Assembly: GCF_028435365.1 (NCBI RefSeq)
Contig: NZ_JAGTJJ010000030.1
Location: 80,205 to 144,204, forward strand
Reading direction: 5' to 3'
From: Polyangium jinanense
GTDB taxonomy: Bacteria; Myxococcota; Polyangia; Polyangiales; Polyangiaceae
DNA length: 64,000 nt
Below, piece after piece: positions 37,170 through 46,320 of the stretch. The notes under the pieces were generated by a model, which was not told where the DNA came from, ran no database searches, and saw nothing but the letters and a program-made list of their open reading frames with translations. A program made the translations under genes and the position numbers. How positions within the stretch are numbered: position 1 is the stretch's first letter; each line of letters begins with the position of its first letter.

Positions 37170-39626
37170 GGAATGGGCCGAGGCGCCCTGGGGCAGATCG
37201 ATCTCGGGCACGGTCGGGCGTTCGCTGATCGGCGTGACGCGATCGCCGGGCAGAGGCTCGGGGCGCGGCGCCGCGAGCCGGGTCGGCCGCCGCGCCGCAG
37301 GGACGAACGCAGCAGCGAGCAGCACGGAGGCACCACCGCAGAGCACGGCGGCGCTGTAGCCGAGGCGGAGCGCGAGCAGGGCGCCGCCGAAGAGCGCGAA
37401 CGCGGCGAACGATCCAGCGACGGCCATCGCGAGGGGCAACGCGCGATCGGCGATCGAGGACGCGATGCGCACGCCGAGCGCGAGGAGCGCGCCGAGGCTG
37501 AGGCCGATCACGCCGAGGATCGCGGCGGCGACGCCGATCCGCGCCGGCAGCGTGAGCCCAAGGGCCAGACCGAGCGCCGGATCGAGGCCCATCGCGAGGG
37601 GCGCGAGGACGAACACGAGCGCGAGCGACCAGCGCTGCGCCGCGCCCCGCGCGCCCACATCCCCGGGCCGATGCCCGAGCCCGAAGCCCACGCCGAGCGC
37701 GAGCAAGAAGACGAGCGGCAGCACGAGCGCCACGAGATCCGCACGGCCCACGACCACGCCGAGCCGCGGAATCAGCGCCCCGCCGATGAGCGAGAGACCC
37801 GCCGCAGAAAAACCGAGCGCGAGCGCCGCGCGCAGGATCGATCCACGCGAAGCGCCGTCGAGCGTCCGCCGCGCCGCCACGAGCGGCCCGAGCAGCGCGA
37901 TGAACGCGACGATCGCCGTCACCACGAGGCCGGCGGCGATCGTCAAGAGCCCTCGCTGGTTCTCCTTCAGCCCACGCACGTCGAGCAGCGTCTTCTTCAG
38001 GTTGCCCGGCGCGACCGTGGAGAACCAGAAGGGACGATCGTCCGTCGGCGGCCGGAGATCCGTGCCCTGCTGCGCCGAGAGCGCGGCCGGATCGGCCCCC
38101 TCGACGAGCAAGCGACGGATGTTCCCTTTCGGCGCGTCCGCCATGAGCAGCTCGGTGTACTTGTGCCGCCGGCAGTGCGACCGAAGGTTCGTGAGCTCCT
38201 CGGCGTGGAGCGGCGTGCGCTTCACGAGCAGCGAGGTGATCTTGTCCTTCGTGCAGCCGAAGAGGTGCTTCGCAGGCGTCTGTGCGCCCGTGTCGCGCAG
38301 CGCGCGCGTCGCGAGCGCGACGAGCCGATCCGCCTCCACCTCGGGGCGCGAGAGCGTCACGGTGCCCTCGGGCACGACCGCGAGCAGCAGATCTCGCACG
38401 GCCTGCGTCGTGAAGAGCGGGATCGGCGTGGCCGCGACGGCGCCGACCGGCGAAGGCGAGAAGGCGTCGACGTACCCGACGACGATGCTGCGATAAGGCA
38501 CGGGCGGGCGCCTCGCGAAGGCGCGGGGTCCGTCGACCGTGACCCGGATCTCGGGTTTGTCGTAGAGCTCCCCGCTCCACGCGCGCGACTCGCCGCGCAT
38601 GATCTCGTGCACGAGGGTCGGGTCCGGCTCGACCGCGTAGATCTCTTTCTGGTTCTGCCGAAGCGCGGACCGGAGCCCGCGCCCGCCGGCCGATCCCACG
38701 ACGAGCACGGGCCCCTTGTCCTTGTGGAGGACGTAGCCGAGCTCGTCCGGCGAGGCCGGCGGCGTCTGCTTCCCCTCGTAGATCGGCGTGCCCATCGTGC
38801 CGTCGGCGCGCAGCCACGCAGCGCCCGCGGAGGGTTTGTCCACGGTGAGCAGGCCGCGGTTCGTCCAGCGCTGGAAGGCGACGCGCTCGATCTGGATCCA
38901 CCGGATGGTCGCGAGCTTGAGGTACGGCGCGCCGATCTCGCCCGCGAGGAGCACCGAGCAGCCGAGCACGAACGTGGTGACGACGCCGAGGTGCACCCGC
39001 GGCGACTCCGCTTCACCGGACGACCCCTCGCCCTCGGTCTCGACGAACTCACGCCGCGCCGCGACCGCGAACAGCGCGGCCGCGAGGCTCGCGGCGATCG
39101 CCGCGCCGAGCCCCACCCGCGCAGGCCCGAACCGCAGAACGAACGCCGCCACGACGACGCCACACGCCGCGCCGAGGAGCCCGCTCTTGCCGACGTCGGC
39201 CACGCGCCGCCGCGCCACGCCGAGCGCGCCCGTGAGCGTCACGCCCGCGAGCAGGAACGGCAGGAGCGAGGTGCCGAGGAAGATCGCGAGCTGGCCGAGC
39301 GCCGCACGATCGAAGGTGTCGACCGAGCGAGCGCGCACCCCGACCACGACCGAGACGGCCATCGCGCCCGCGGAAAGCGCGGCGAAATGCGCAACCGGCG
39401 CAGCGCTGCGAGGAGGCTTCCCGATGCCCCGCACGACCGATCCGAGGAGCGCCCCGAGGCCAAGCCCGAGCGGCAGCAGCATGAACCACACGAGCTCGAA
39501 GTGAGGCCCGAGCAAGGCGGAGTACAGCCGCACGAGCGCGATCGAGAGCACCACGAACGCGGCGAGGTAAAGCGCGATCCCCCCGGCGAGGGCCCTCGAC
39601 TGGCTGACCGACATTGCGAGGGACAT
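37164..39626 (-). CDS. Membrane protein with spermidine-synthase-like core
   Basis: The 820-residue protein has an N-terminal block of about seven hydrophobic segments (residues 10-245), a central soluble domain (about 260-540), and a C-terminal block of another eight or so (560-770). The central domain contains VLVVGSAGGRGLRSALR and IYAVEPDPTLVHEI, the nucleotide-binding core of spermidine-synthase-like methyltransferase folds. It is followed by SIVVGYVDAFSPSPVG and PPTDDRPFWFSTV, the latter typical of membrane-embedded spermidine-synthase-like proteins. Such fusions are known in deltaproteobacteria and planctomycetes, but their reaction is uncharacterised. Whether it makes polyamines is doubtful. 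Confidence 0.8.
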   Translation of the reverse strand: MSLAMSVSQSRALAGGIALYLAAFVVLSIALVRLYSALLGPHFELVWFMLLPLGLGLGALLGSVVRGIGKPPRSAAPVAHFAALSAGAMAVSVVVGVRARSVDTFDRAALGQLAIFLGTSLLPFLLAGVTLTGALGVARRRVADVGKSGLLGAACGVVVAAFVLRFGPARVGLGAAIAASLAAALFAVAARREFVETEGEGSSGEAESPRVHLGVVTTFVLGCSVLLAGEIGAPYLKLATIRWIQIERVAFQRWTNRGLLTVDKPSAGAAWLRADGTMGTPIYEGKQTPPASPDELGYVLHKDKGPVLVVGSAGGRGLRSALRQNQKEIYAVEPDPTLVHEIMRGESRAWSGELYDKPEIRVTVDGPRAFARRPPVPYRSIVVGYVDAFSPSPVGAVAATPIPLFTTQAVRDLLLAVVPEGTVTLSRPEVEADRLVALATRALRDTGAQTPAKHLFGCTKDKITSLLVKRTPLHAEELTNLRSHCRRHKYTELLMADAPKGNIRRLLVEGADPAALSAQQGTDLRPPTDDRPFWFSTVAPGNLKKTLLDVRGLKENQRGLLTIAAGLVVTAIVAFIALLGPLVAARRTLDGASRGSILRAALALGFSAAGLSLIGGALIPRLGVVVGRADLVALVLPLVFLLALGVGFGLGHRPGDVGARGAAQRWSLALVFVLAPLAMGLDPALGLALGLTLPARIGVAAAILGVIGLSLGALLALGVRIASSIADRALPLAMAVAGSFAAFALFGGALLALRLGYSAAVLCGGASVLLAAAFVPAARRPTRLAAPRPEPLPGDRVTPISERPTVPEIDLPQGASAHSS

Positions 39627-39689
39627 CGTCTAGCACGGGTCGAAGCTCGTTGACCCGCCGAATCTCTCGCGGCCTTTCGCTCGCTTCCC

Positions 39690-41549
39690 TCAGCGTTCTT
39701 TGCCGAGCGGCGAGAGCGGCCACGGGCGCAGCAGCGGAACGGCCGCCATCGGGCCGCTTTGCCGGAGCGCGCGGGCGCACTCGTCGACGAGCAGGCGCCG
39801 CGGCCCGAACGCCGTCCCGTTCGCGGCATCGGCATCCATGAGCCGCGTGGGCGTGTCGCGGCCGAAGTCGTCGGGATGACCGGGATCGTCGAGCAGCACG
39901 TGCCCGAGCTCGTGCGCGAGGGCGAAGCTCGCGCGGTCGGCCCGGAGCGCGGCGCGATCCGTGATGAGCACGTTACGCACCGCGCCACCGTCGGCGCCGA
40001 TGAAGCTCTCGCCGATACGGCCACTGCCCGCGAAGTTCGGAACCACGATCACCTCGATCGTCGACGGATCCCCATCGTCGAGCGCCTTGATGAGCGCGCG
40101 CTCCTCGACCGTGCCCGCGATCGCGTCGATGTCGTTGAAGTGCTGCAGCCCGTCTTCGAGCTCGACGCGCCCGATGCACGCCGTGAGCAGCGTGTCCGTG
40201 CTGACCGGCCCCGACGCGGGCGGCTCGACGAGCGCAGGCTCGCCGCTCTTGCGCCGCACGAGCACGTCGGAGCTCCCGCGCGCGCCCGCGGCGATCGTCG
40301 CGTTGTCCGAGACGCGGGCCACGAAGCCCGCCGATGCGATCGCCGTCGCGAGCACGCGCGCCGCGCCCGCGGGCGTCGTGCCCTTCTCGAGCGTCACCGC
40401 GATCTCGCGCCCGTCCACGCGCACGCGCACCTTGCCGCCGCCCGCCGCGGGCAAGCCATGATCACAACCGAGCGCCACGAGGTGCGGGCGCGGTGGATCC
40501 ACGATCGTGATCTCCGTCTCGGCGGGCGGCCCGAAGCTCACGCCACACGCGCCCCACAGCGTACTCGCTTGCGCCACGTCCGCGCGCGCGAGCGCCATCG
40601 CGCCCGCGTCGTCTCCGCCCACGGGCGGCGGCCCGCCCGATCGCGGACGCACGAGGAACACGCGCAGCACGCCGCGGTAGCGCACGAGCGAACCAAGCGG
40701 CGATACGCGCGGACCTGCAACGCGCAGGCCTCCGAGCTTGCGCGGCTCGCCGAGCAGCGCGACCTCCACCGCGCCGCCGAGCTCCGCGCGCACCGATCGA
40801 TCACGCACCGTCGGGTGGTTTCGATCGATCTCGTCCGGCACCACGCGGATGGGCGCGGTCGAGGCGCACGTGAGCGACGCGCCCACGCCGTCGGGACACG
40901 GAACCGGCCCGAGCATCAAGGGCTCGAGTCGATCGACGATCGCGCCCGACGGCGCGCGGCCCGTCACGCGCACGACCGGCGGCAGATCGTCCGCCGTGGC
41001 CACGACGACGAAGCGCACCGCGTCGGGGTTCGTGCTCTTCGCATACGGATCCGCCGGCAGCCGCTCGGGCGGTGTGCGCTCGAGCGAAGCGTGCGAGCGC
41101 GCCGGATCCACGAACCGGCCCTGCCCATCGACCGGCCGCACGTCGATCGCCGAGATCGTACGCGTTCGTCCGAACGCCTTCACCTCACCGCGCCCCGGCC
41201 GCACGGCCTGCAGGGCGATACGCTTCGCGCCCGCGGGAATCACGCTCCCCGAGAACGGCCGCCCATCCACGAGCAGGCGCGCCACGTCGCCGCGGACCTC
41301 GATCGTTCGATCCTTGCCCTTCGGCAACACGAGCTCGAACAGGTCCGTGGACGGCGCGACGACGTCCTGCTCCGCGTCGGGCCGACCATCGACGTCGTCG
41401 TCGTCGCGATCGACGCCGAGCACGATCCGATCGTCGGCCTGCGCCGCGGGCAGGTTCTCCGGGCTCCCCTGCCCCGCGGCCGCGAGGACGATCCCGAGGA
41501 CGAGCGCGCGCCCGAAGGGCCTTCCGCGCTCGCCTCGGGCGAGGCTCAC
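39690..41549 (-). CDS. Exported zincin metalloprotease-like protein
   Basis: The GTG at 41549 overlaps the stop of the upstream OmpA-like gene (GTGA), giving 619 residues. A signal sequence (RALVLGIVLAAAGQG) is followed by an acidic stretch, VDRDDDDVDGRPDAEQD. Near residue 545 is a zinc-protease signature, HELGHVLLDDPGHPDD: HExxH with a third histidine in extended metzincin-like spacing. The middle of the protein is beta-rich and unrecognised. Coupling to an OmpA/TSP3 protein suggests a joint envelope function, perhaps processing of outer-membrane or matrix proteins. Confidence 0.75.
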   Translation of the reverse strand: MSLARGERGRPFGRALVLGIVLAAAGQGSPENLPAAQADDRIVLGVDRDDDDVDGRPDAEQDVVAPSTDLFELVLPKGKDRTIEVRGDVARLLVDGRPFSGSVIPAGAKRIALQAVRPGRGEVKAFGRTRTISAIDVRPVDGQGRFVDPARSHASLERTPPERLPADPYAKSTNPDAVRFVVVATADDLPPVVRVTGRAPSGAIVDRLEPLMLGPVPCPDGVGASLTCASTAPIRVVPDEIDRNHPTVRDRSVRAELGGAVEVALLGEPRKLGGLRVAGPRVSPLGSLVRYRGVLRVFLVRPRSGGPPPVGGDDAGAMALARADVAQASTLWGACGVSFGPPAETEITIVDPPRPHLVALGCDHGLPAAGGGKVRVRVDGREIAVTLEKGTTPAGAARVLATAIASAGFVARVSDNATIAAGARGSSDVLVRRKSGEPALVEPPASGPVSTDTLLTACIGRVELEDGLQHFNDIDAIAGTVEERALIKALDDGDPSTIEVIVVPNFAGSGRIGESFIGADGGAVRNVLITDRAALRADRASFALAHELGHVLLDDPGHPDDFGRDTPTRLMDADAANGTAFGPRRLLVDECARALRQSGPMAAVPLLRPWPLSPLGKER

Positions 41550-43258
41550 CGCCCCTCGATCGCCTGCGTGACGATGTGGAACTCGACGCGACGGTTACGC
41601 GCCTGCCCCTCGGCCGACGCGTTGCTCGCGACCGGCTTGCGCGCGCCAAAGCCCTTCGATTGGAGCCGGTTCGCTGCGATGCCACCCTTGTTGATCAGGT
41701 AGTCGCGCACGGCCGCGGCGCGGTTCGCCGAGAGCTTGTCGTTGTACTCGGGCTTGCCGACGTCGTCGGTGTGGCCTTCGACGCTGACGAGCTTGATCTC
41801 AGGGTTCGCCCTGAGCAGGCGCACGACCTCGTCGAGGATCGGGTAGCTCTTCGGCAGGATCACGTTGCTGTCGAACTCGAACTCGACCTGCTTCGTGATC
41901 TGAATCTCGCTCGATCCGCTGATGCGGCGAATGAACTGCGGGCACCCTTCCTTCTCGGGATCGTCGCCGCGCATGCCCGGCTCCTTCGGGCACTTGTCCT
42001 CGACGTCGGGCACCGTGTCCTGATCGGCGTCGTCCTCGGGGCAGCCGTCGCGATCGTCGATGTTGTCCTTGTCCTCGGGGACGGCCGGGCACTTGTCGAC
42101 GTTGTCGGGGATGCCGTCCTTATCGAGATCGGACATCGTCGGACAGCCGTCGTCGGGGTTCGGCGGCGCCTTGTCTTCCTTGTCGACGGGGCACATGTCG
42201 ACGAGGTCCGGGAAGCCGTCCTTGTCCGTGTCGACGTCGTCGCGGAACTGGTAACGCGCCGAGCCCGCGCCGACCTCGGTGTCCTTGAGCTGGAAGGCGC
42301 CGCCGACGACGGCGACGATGCGCATGTCGGGCGCGTAGCCGCCTGTGAGGCGCGAGCCGATCGAGAGGCCCGCCCATGAAATTTTCTTCGCGTCGAGCGC
42401 CATGCGACCCGAGAGCGACCACTCGAGCGGCGAGGCGTCGAGCTCGCCGAGCGTCTCGGGGAGCATGCCCACGGAGCCGAAGATCTCGGCCCCGATGCGA
42501 AGACGATCCTGCATGAGCGGCACGTAGCCGCCGACGCCGTACGTGAGCTCGCGACCGACCGTGAGCTCGTGCAGCTTCGCGGTGGGCCGGATGGAGAAGC
42601 CCGCGTTCACCGTGATGAAAAACTTCTTCGCGTCGTACTCCGTGGCGAGACCGACGCTGCCCCACGCTTCCTTGTCACCGCCGAAGGAGAACTCGTCGCC
42701 GGTCGGCAAGAACGCCGACGCGCGCAGGCCGAGCTTGAAGGACTTGTCCTCCGTGCGGAACACGATGAAGCGACCGTCGAGCCGCATATCCATCGGCGCG
42801 AAGGCTTGCATGTTGACGTTCTGGTTGAGCGCGACGGCCGAGTTGCCCGTGGGGTTGCCGCTCTGGTAGAGCGCGAGCGGCAGCGTCACCTGCACCGCGC
42901 CGCGCTCGAGGATCTCGGCACCGGCCGTGATGTACGCCGTGAGCTGATTGGCAACGGGCGGGCCTTTGAGCGTCTCGGCCTTGTCGAGGTTGTCGACGTG
43001 GTTGTCGACGCGCAGCGGGTTCAGCGAGAAGCCGAGCCCGAACTGGCCGTAGAGGCGCGTCTGGCCAATCTCAGGGCGCCAGATCCCGAGGCCGTCGGCA
43101 GGCGCGCCGCCGATCTGCAGCCGGTCGAGGTAAAACGTCTTGTCTTGCGCGTGCGCCGCGAGCGGCACGAGCAAGGTCGCAAGGAGGGTGGCGCCGGGCA
43201 GCAGGGTCTTCTTCGCCCGCACTGCCCATGCGGGTCCCGTATGTCGTCGAACCATCAC
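41546..43258 (-). CDS. OmpA-family outer-membrane protein with TSP3 repeats
   Basis: The 570-residue protein has a signal peptide ending AAHAQ, an N-terminal beta-barrel of about 330 residues, then several thrombospondin type 3 calcium-binding repeats (DTDKDGFPDLVDMCP, DLDKDGIPDNVDKCP, DADQDTVPDVEDKCP). The C-terminal OmpA-like peptidoglycan-binding domain shows VEGHTDDVGKPEYN, LSANRAAAVRDYL and QARNRRVEFHIV. It should sit in the outer membrane and grip peptidoglycan through the last domain. The downstream zincin gene is translationally coupled. Confidence 0.92.
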   Translation of the reverse strand: MMVRRHTGPAWAVRAKKTLLPGATLLATLLVPLAAHAQDKTFYLDRLQIGGAPADGLGIWRPEIGQTRLYGQFGLGFSLNPLRVDNHVDNLDKAETLKGPPVANQLTAYITAGAEILERGAVQVTLPLALYQSGNPTGNSAVALNQNVNMQAFAPMDMRLDGRFIVFRTEDKSFKLGLRASAFLPTGDEFSFGGDKEAWGSVGLATEYDAKKFFITVNAGFSIRPTAKLHELTVGRELTYGVGGYVPLMQDRLRIGAEIFGSVGMLPETLGELDASPLEWSLSGRMALDAKKISWAGLSIGSRLTGGYAPDMRIVAVVGGAFQLKDTEVGAGSARYQFRDDVDTDKDGFPDLVDMCPVDKEDKAPPNPDDGCPTMSDLDKDGIPDNVDKCPAVPEDKDNIDDRDGCPEDDADQDTVPDVEDKCPKEPGMRGDDPEKEGCPQFIRRISGSSEIQITKQVEFEFDSNVILPKSYPILDEVVRLLRANPEIKLVSVEGHTDDVGKPEYNDKLSANRAAAVRDYLINKGGIAANRLQSKGFGARKPVASNASAEGQARNRRVEFHIVTQAIEGR

Positions 43259-43290
43259 GCGATGTCCTCTGTATCATTGTCCCGGCCAGA

Positions 43291-43334
43291 CCGGGTGACC
43301 GTTGCGCGCCCTCCCTTCACGCAAGGTCACCCGG
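43291..43334 (-). terminator. 15-bp bulged hairpin between IgGFc-like gene and ompA-like gene
   Basis: CCGGGTGACC-TTGCG pairs with CGCAA-GGTCACCCGG (10 + 5 bp with a one-base bulge) just past the IgGFc-like stop. There is no T-tract, so termination would be weak or factor-assisted. Confidence 0.45.
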
Positions 43335-43347
43335 GCGTCATGGACGG

Positions 43348-45153
43348 TCACTTCGGCGTCGGCGGAACGACGATCTCGTTGATGGGCAGGAATCCGGCGC
43401 CCGCGGGATAGGCGTACGAAACGCGGAGCGTCTGCTGCGTCGTGCCCCAGCCCCACACGGTGGCGCCGAAGGGCTGCGTGCTCGACATCTCCTGCGGCCC
43501 GTTCGTGCAGCCGTCCACGCCCTGGAAATCACCCTTCACGAGGTCCACGCGGGTGTACTCGTAGTCGCCGATGGCCTGCCACCCGTCGAGCTCGCCCTTG
43601 CACTTCAGCGTGACGGGGGCAAACTCGCCGGTCACCTTCGACTTGACACGCACCACGACGAGGCTCGTCTCCGGGTACGTCGGGTCCGTGAAGAGCACGT
43701 AGCGACGCAGGAACTGCTGCGGCGGCACCACGTTCACCCAGTCCGGATCGCCGACGGCCGCGAACGGCGCGCCGCCCGTCATGTAGGCACCCAGGTAGAA
43801 CGGGTGCTGCACGTCTTGGCTGCGCACGACGAACGGCCCCGGATCGTCGAACTCGAGGACCTGGCCCTGGTTGATCGTCGTGGGCGCGCCCGCGGGCTTC
43901 GTGGGCGTCCAGGTGAGGGCCGTCCCGTCGACCGCGCCGACGAGCCGCCACCGCGACGACTCCTCCGACCCGCTCGACCGGCTCTTGTACCGCACGGCCA
44001 CGTATTCGTTGCCGAGCGCGCGCACCGGCGCGAGCTGCTGCTGGCCCGAGTCGCAGTCGTCTTGCATCGACGGCACGTTCATGCATTTCGACGCGCCGAA
44101 CACGCCGATCGGTTTGTCCGAGGCGATGGGGCTGCCCGTGAGCTCCTCGGGCTGCGTGATCTGCAGGAACTGGCCCGCGTTCAAGATGTAGTCGACGGGC
44201 TTGTTCACCTCGGATGCGGGGACGCCGCCGCCGCCGACGACCGCCACGTTCGGCAGGAGCGTGACCTTCGTGTTGTCCTGGTGCGCGAGGATCGCCATCG
44301 AGGGCCAGGCGTCGGAGAAGATCTCGCTCGCCTTGTACGCGTTGATGGCGAGATAGTTGGTGTCCCAAGCACTCGTCGGGAGCAGCAGCGTGGCCGAGGT
44401 GACGTACGCCTGACCGCCGCCGTACGGCGAGATCTGGTAGGCCACGACGGGGTAGTCCGTGGTGATGTGGAAGGCGTCGCCCTTGCCCGTGTCGATCACG
44501 CCGGTCTCGAGGTTCAGCGCCGCGGGCTTCGGGCAGTCGACGACGCTCGCGCCCTGCGACTTGCGCGACAGGAACAGGATCGCCACCTGCCCCACGTCGA
44601 TCCCCGTCGCCGCGTTGTACGGGTCGTACTGGATCGCGCCGTTCGCGCCGATGCTCGGGATGTACGCGAACGTCGACGGATCGAGCGTCGAGCCCTTGCG
44701 CGAGACCTCGAGGTGCACCGGCTTCGACCAGGTATTCGCCACGAATGCGGCGAAACAGGCGCCGTCCGCCTGCGGGCGGAGCGCCGTCTTCAGCGCCCAG
44801 TAATCGCAGCCGTACGAGCTCTTCGACTCCTCGGCGGCCTGGCAGGGGTTGTCGATGCACTTCGCATTCGCGCAGCCCTGGTCCGAGGTGCATTGCACCT
44901 TGACCTGGCCATAACAATCGACGACCGCCGTGAGATCGTTCGAGCACGTGTCATCGCAGCCTACGCCGCTGTCGGTGTCGATGATGACGCCGCCGGAGCC
45001 GCCGTCACCGCCTCCCCCGGGTCCTCCGGGCCCCGAGCCCGGGCCCGACGCCTCCGGGTCCGAGTATGAATCGGTGCACGCGGCATACGCCGTGGCGGCG
45101 AGGAGCGCCGAGATAGCGAGCGAGAAGCTCGAAGCCCAGCTGGACTTTTTCAC
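43348..45153 (-). CDS. IgGFc-binding-like exported protein (copy 2)
   Basis: I choose the GTG at 45153 because it has a perfect AAGGGAGG site; the earlier TTG does not. The 601-residue protein has a signal sequence (SFSLAISALLAATAYA), then a Gly/Pro-rich, low-complexity spacer (residues 40-65). A Cys-rich section follows (CDDTCSNDLTAVVDCYGQ), and then the landmark YGCDYWALKTAL opening the IgGFc-binding-like beta domain, which ends RVSYAYPAGAGFLPIN. It is a paralog of the protein at 29234-31240. The upstream AT-rich region 45430-45465 and the hairpin 45394-45418 are its probable control region. Confidence 0.82.
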   Translation of the reverse strand: MKKSSWASSFSLAISALLAATAYAACTDSYSDPEASGPGSGPGGPGGGGDGGSGGVIIDTDSGVGCDDTCSNDLTAVVDCYGQVKVQCTSDQGCANAKCIDNPCQAAEESKSSYGCDYWALKTALRPQADGACFAAFVANTWSKPVHLEVSRKGSTLDPSTFAYIPSIGANGAIQYDPYNAATGIDVGQVAILFLSRKSQGASVVDCPKPAALNLETGVIDTGKGDAFHITTDYPVVAYQISPYGGGQAYVTSATLLLPTSAWDTNYLAINAYKASEIFSDAWPSMAILAHQDNTKVTLLPNVAVVGGGGVPASEVNKPVDYILNAGQFLQITQPEELTGSPIASDKPIGVFGASKCMNVPSMQDDCDSGQQQLAPVRALGNEYVAVRYKSRSSGSEESSRWRLVGAVDGTALTWTPTKPAGAPTTINQGQVLEFDDPGPFVVRSQDVQHPFYLGAYMTGGAPFAAVGDPDWVNVVPPQQFLRRYVLFTDPTYPETSLVVVRVKSKVTGEFAPVTLKCKGELDGWQAIGDYEYTRVDLVKGDFQGVDGCTNGPQEMSSTQPFGATVWGWGTTQQTLRVSYAYPAGAGFLPINEIVVPPTPK

Positions 45154-45595
45154 GCAAACCTCCCTTTCCGGCAATGGGTCACGAGGGTACCACGATCAGC
45201 AGGCTTCGGTACGGGGACAAACCCCGACTTCCTCCGCGTCTTCCCGGACGAACACCCTCGCGGAGACAGGCTCCGCGCGGAACGCGCGCAGCGAGGCCGG
45301 ATCCATACGTCCATTCGAATGCGCCGTTCCTTTCCGTAGCAACCCACTTCTCTGGGCTGCTCGCCCGCTCGACGAACTGCCAGACTCGACCAGCCTTCGT
45401 CGGCAGCACCGACGAAGGGCGTCGGTGGTGTATCCTCTATAACCTTTAGATAGTAAGTAACGGACCGATCCTAGCCGACGTGGAAAAGTCCCGTCAAGGT
45501 CCGCCTCGCGGCCGCCTCGCCGGGATCTTGCCGTGTGCGACGTCGTGGGCCCGCACGCCCCGAGCGCACGAGCGGGCCGACGACGCTATCGCGGC
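45154..45595. other. Upstream region of IgGFc-like gene (copy 2)
   Basis: A 442-base gap without a gene. Bases 45430-45465 are conspicuously AT-rich for this genome (TATAGAGGATAC on the minus strand) and probably contain the promoter. Immediately downstream, a perfect 10-bp inverted repeat with 5-base loop (CCTTCGTCGG / CCGACGAAGG, 45394-45418) would lie near the 5' end of the transcript or serve as an operator. Confidence 0.5.
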
Positions 45596-45766
45596 TCAAT
45601 CGTCGATCGGCTCGAAATCGGCCTTCGAAGCTCCGCATTCAGGGCAATACCAGTCGTCCCGGATGTCCTTGAACGCCGTACCCGGCGCGACGCCGGAGTC
45701 CGGATCGCCGATCTCCGGATCGTAGACGTAGGAGCACACGAGGCAGCGGTATTTCTTTTCCTTCAT
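45596..45766 (-). CDS. Rubredoxin
   Basis: A 56-residue frame reads [20 protein letters not shown] at its start. It has the two rubredoxin metal knuckles, CLVC and CPEC, with [19 protein letters not shown] between and around them. All four iron-ligand cysteines and the conserved aromatic residues are present. I prefer the ATG at 45766, nine bases after a GAGGG site; an ATG at 45772 adds two residues. Rubredoxin is a small one-electron carrier, often serving rubrerythrin, alkane hydroxylases or oxygen-reducing flavoproteins; no such partner is adjacent. Confidence 0.92.
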   Translation of the reverse strand: MKEKKYRCLVCSYVYDPEIGDPDSGVAPGTAFKDIRDDWYCPECGASKADFEPIDD

Positions 45767-45935
45767 CGGCATCGTCCCTCGCGAAGGGGGCCCTTATATC
45801 CTCGACCCGCCTCGAAGGGTAGCCTCCTGAAAGCCGAAGTTTCTCCACGAGCGAAACGAAAAGGCGCGTGGCCGCTGCGTCAATTGCAAGACGCTGGAAA
45901 ACCGCGGATCCTTCGGATCCCAACGAACGATCCGC

Positions 45936-46303
45936 TTGGTCATCAGCAACACGCTCCCCTGGCTGAGCATCCCGATCCCCGCGGGATATCGGGTCTTCAC
46001 GCACCGGAGCGTGGGCCTATTGCTACCTCCTGCCCTTCGGCCTCATCGAGAACCTCGGCGCGCTCACGACGATCGTGGTGATGGCCGTGTCCCGTTCGAA
46101 ACGCGCTCGTCGTGCTGCTCTCGCGGTCCGGGGATCGCTCGGCGACGGCGGCGAGACTGCTCGAAGCGCGCGGGATGACGTTCGTGGCCTCGATGGAAGG
46201 CGGGATGCTCGCCTGGAGGAACGCGAGGTATGCGACGACGCGTGATCCGTCGTTTCGAACGCGTACGATCGAGACGCTCGCGTGGTCGTTCGGCTTGTTC
46301 TGA
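45936..46303 (+). pseudogene. Decayed bestrophin fragment joined to rhodanese fragment
   Basis: Three reading frames in succession give recognisable protein pieces. Frame one has IPIPAGYRVFTHR. After one extra base at about 46008 the next frame gives WAYCYLLPFGLIENLG and ALTTIVVMA; together these match the late conserved region of bestrophin-type (RFP-TM) channel proteins. From about 46097 a third frame gives ALVVLLSRSGDRSATAARLL and ASMEGGMLAWRNAR, the C-terminal half of a rhodanese domain including its active-site loop position, where the loop reads LSRSGDRS with no cysteine. No intact start or upstream half exists for either. It reads as two truncated genes fused by deletion. Confidence 0.55.
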
Positions 46304-46320
46304 CGCCGAAGCGTTTCAGT

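Noticed and set aside
36474..39653. A 1059-residue plus-strand open frame
   Set aside because: It is antisense to the spermidine-synthase-like gene and has the low-complexity Arg/Glu/His content of shadow frames; no domain is recognisable.
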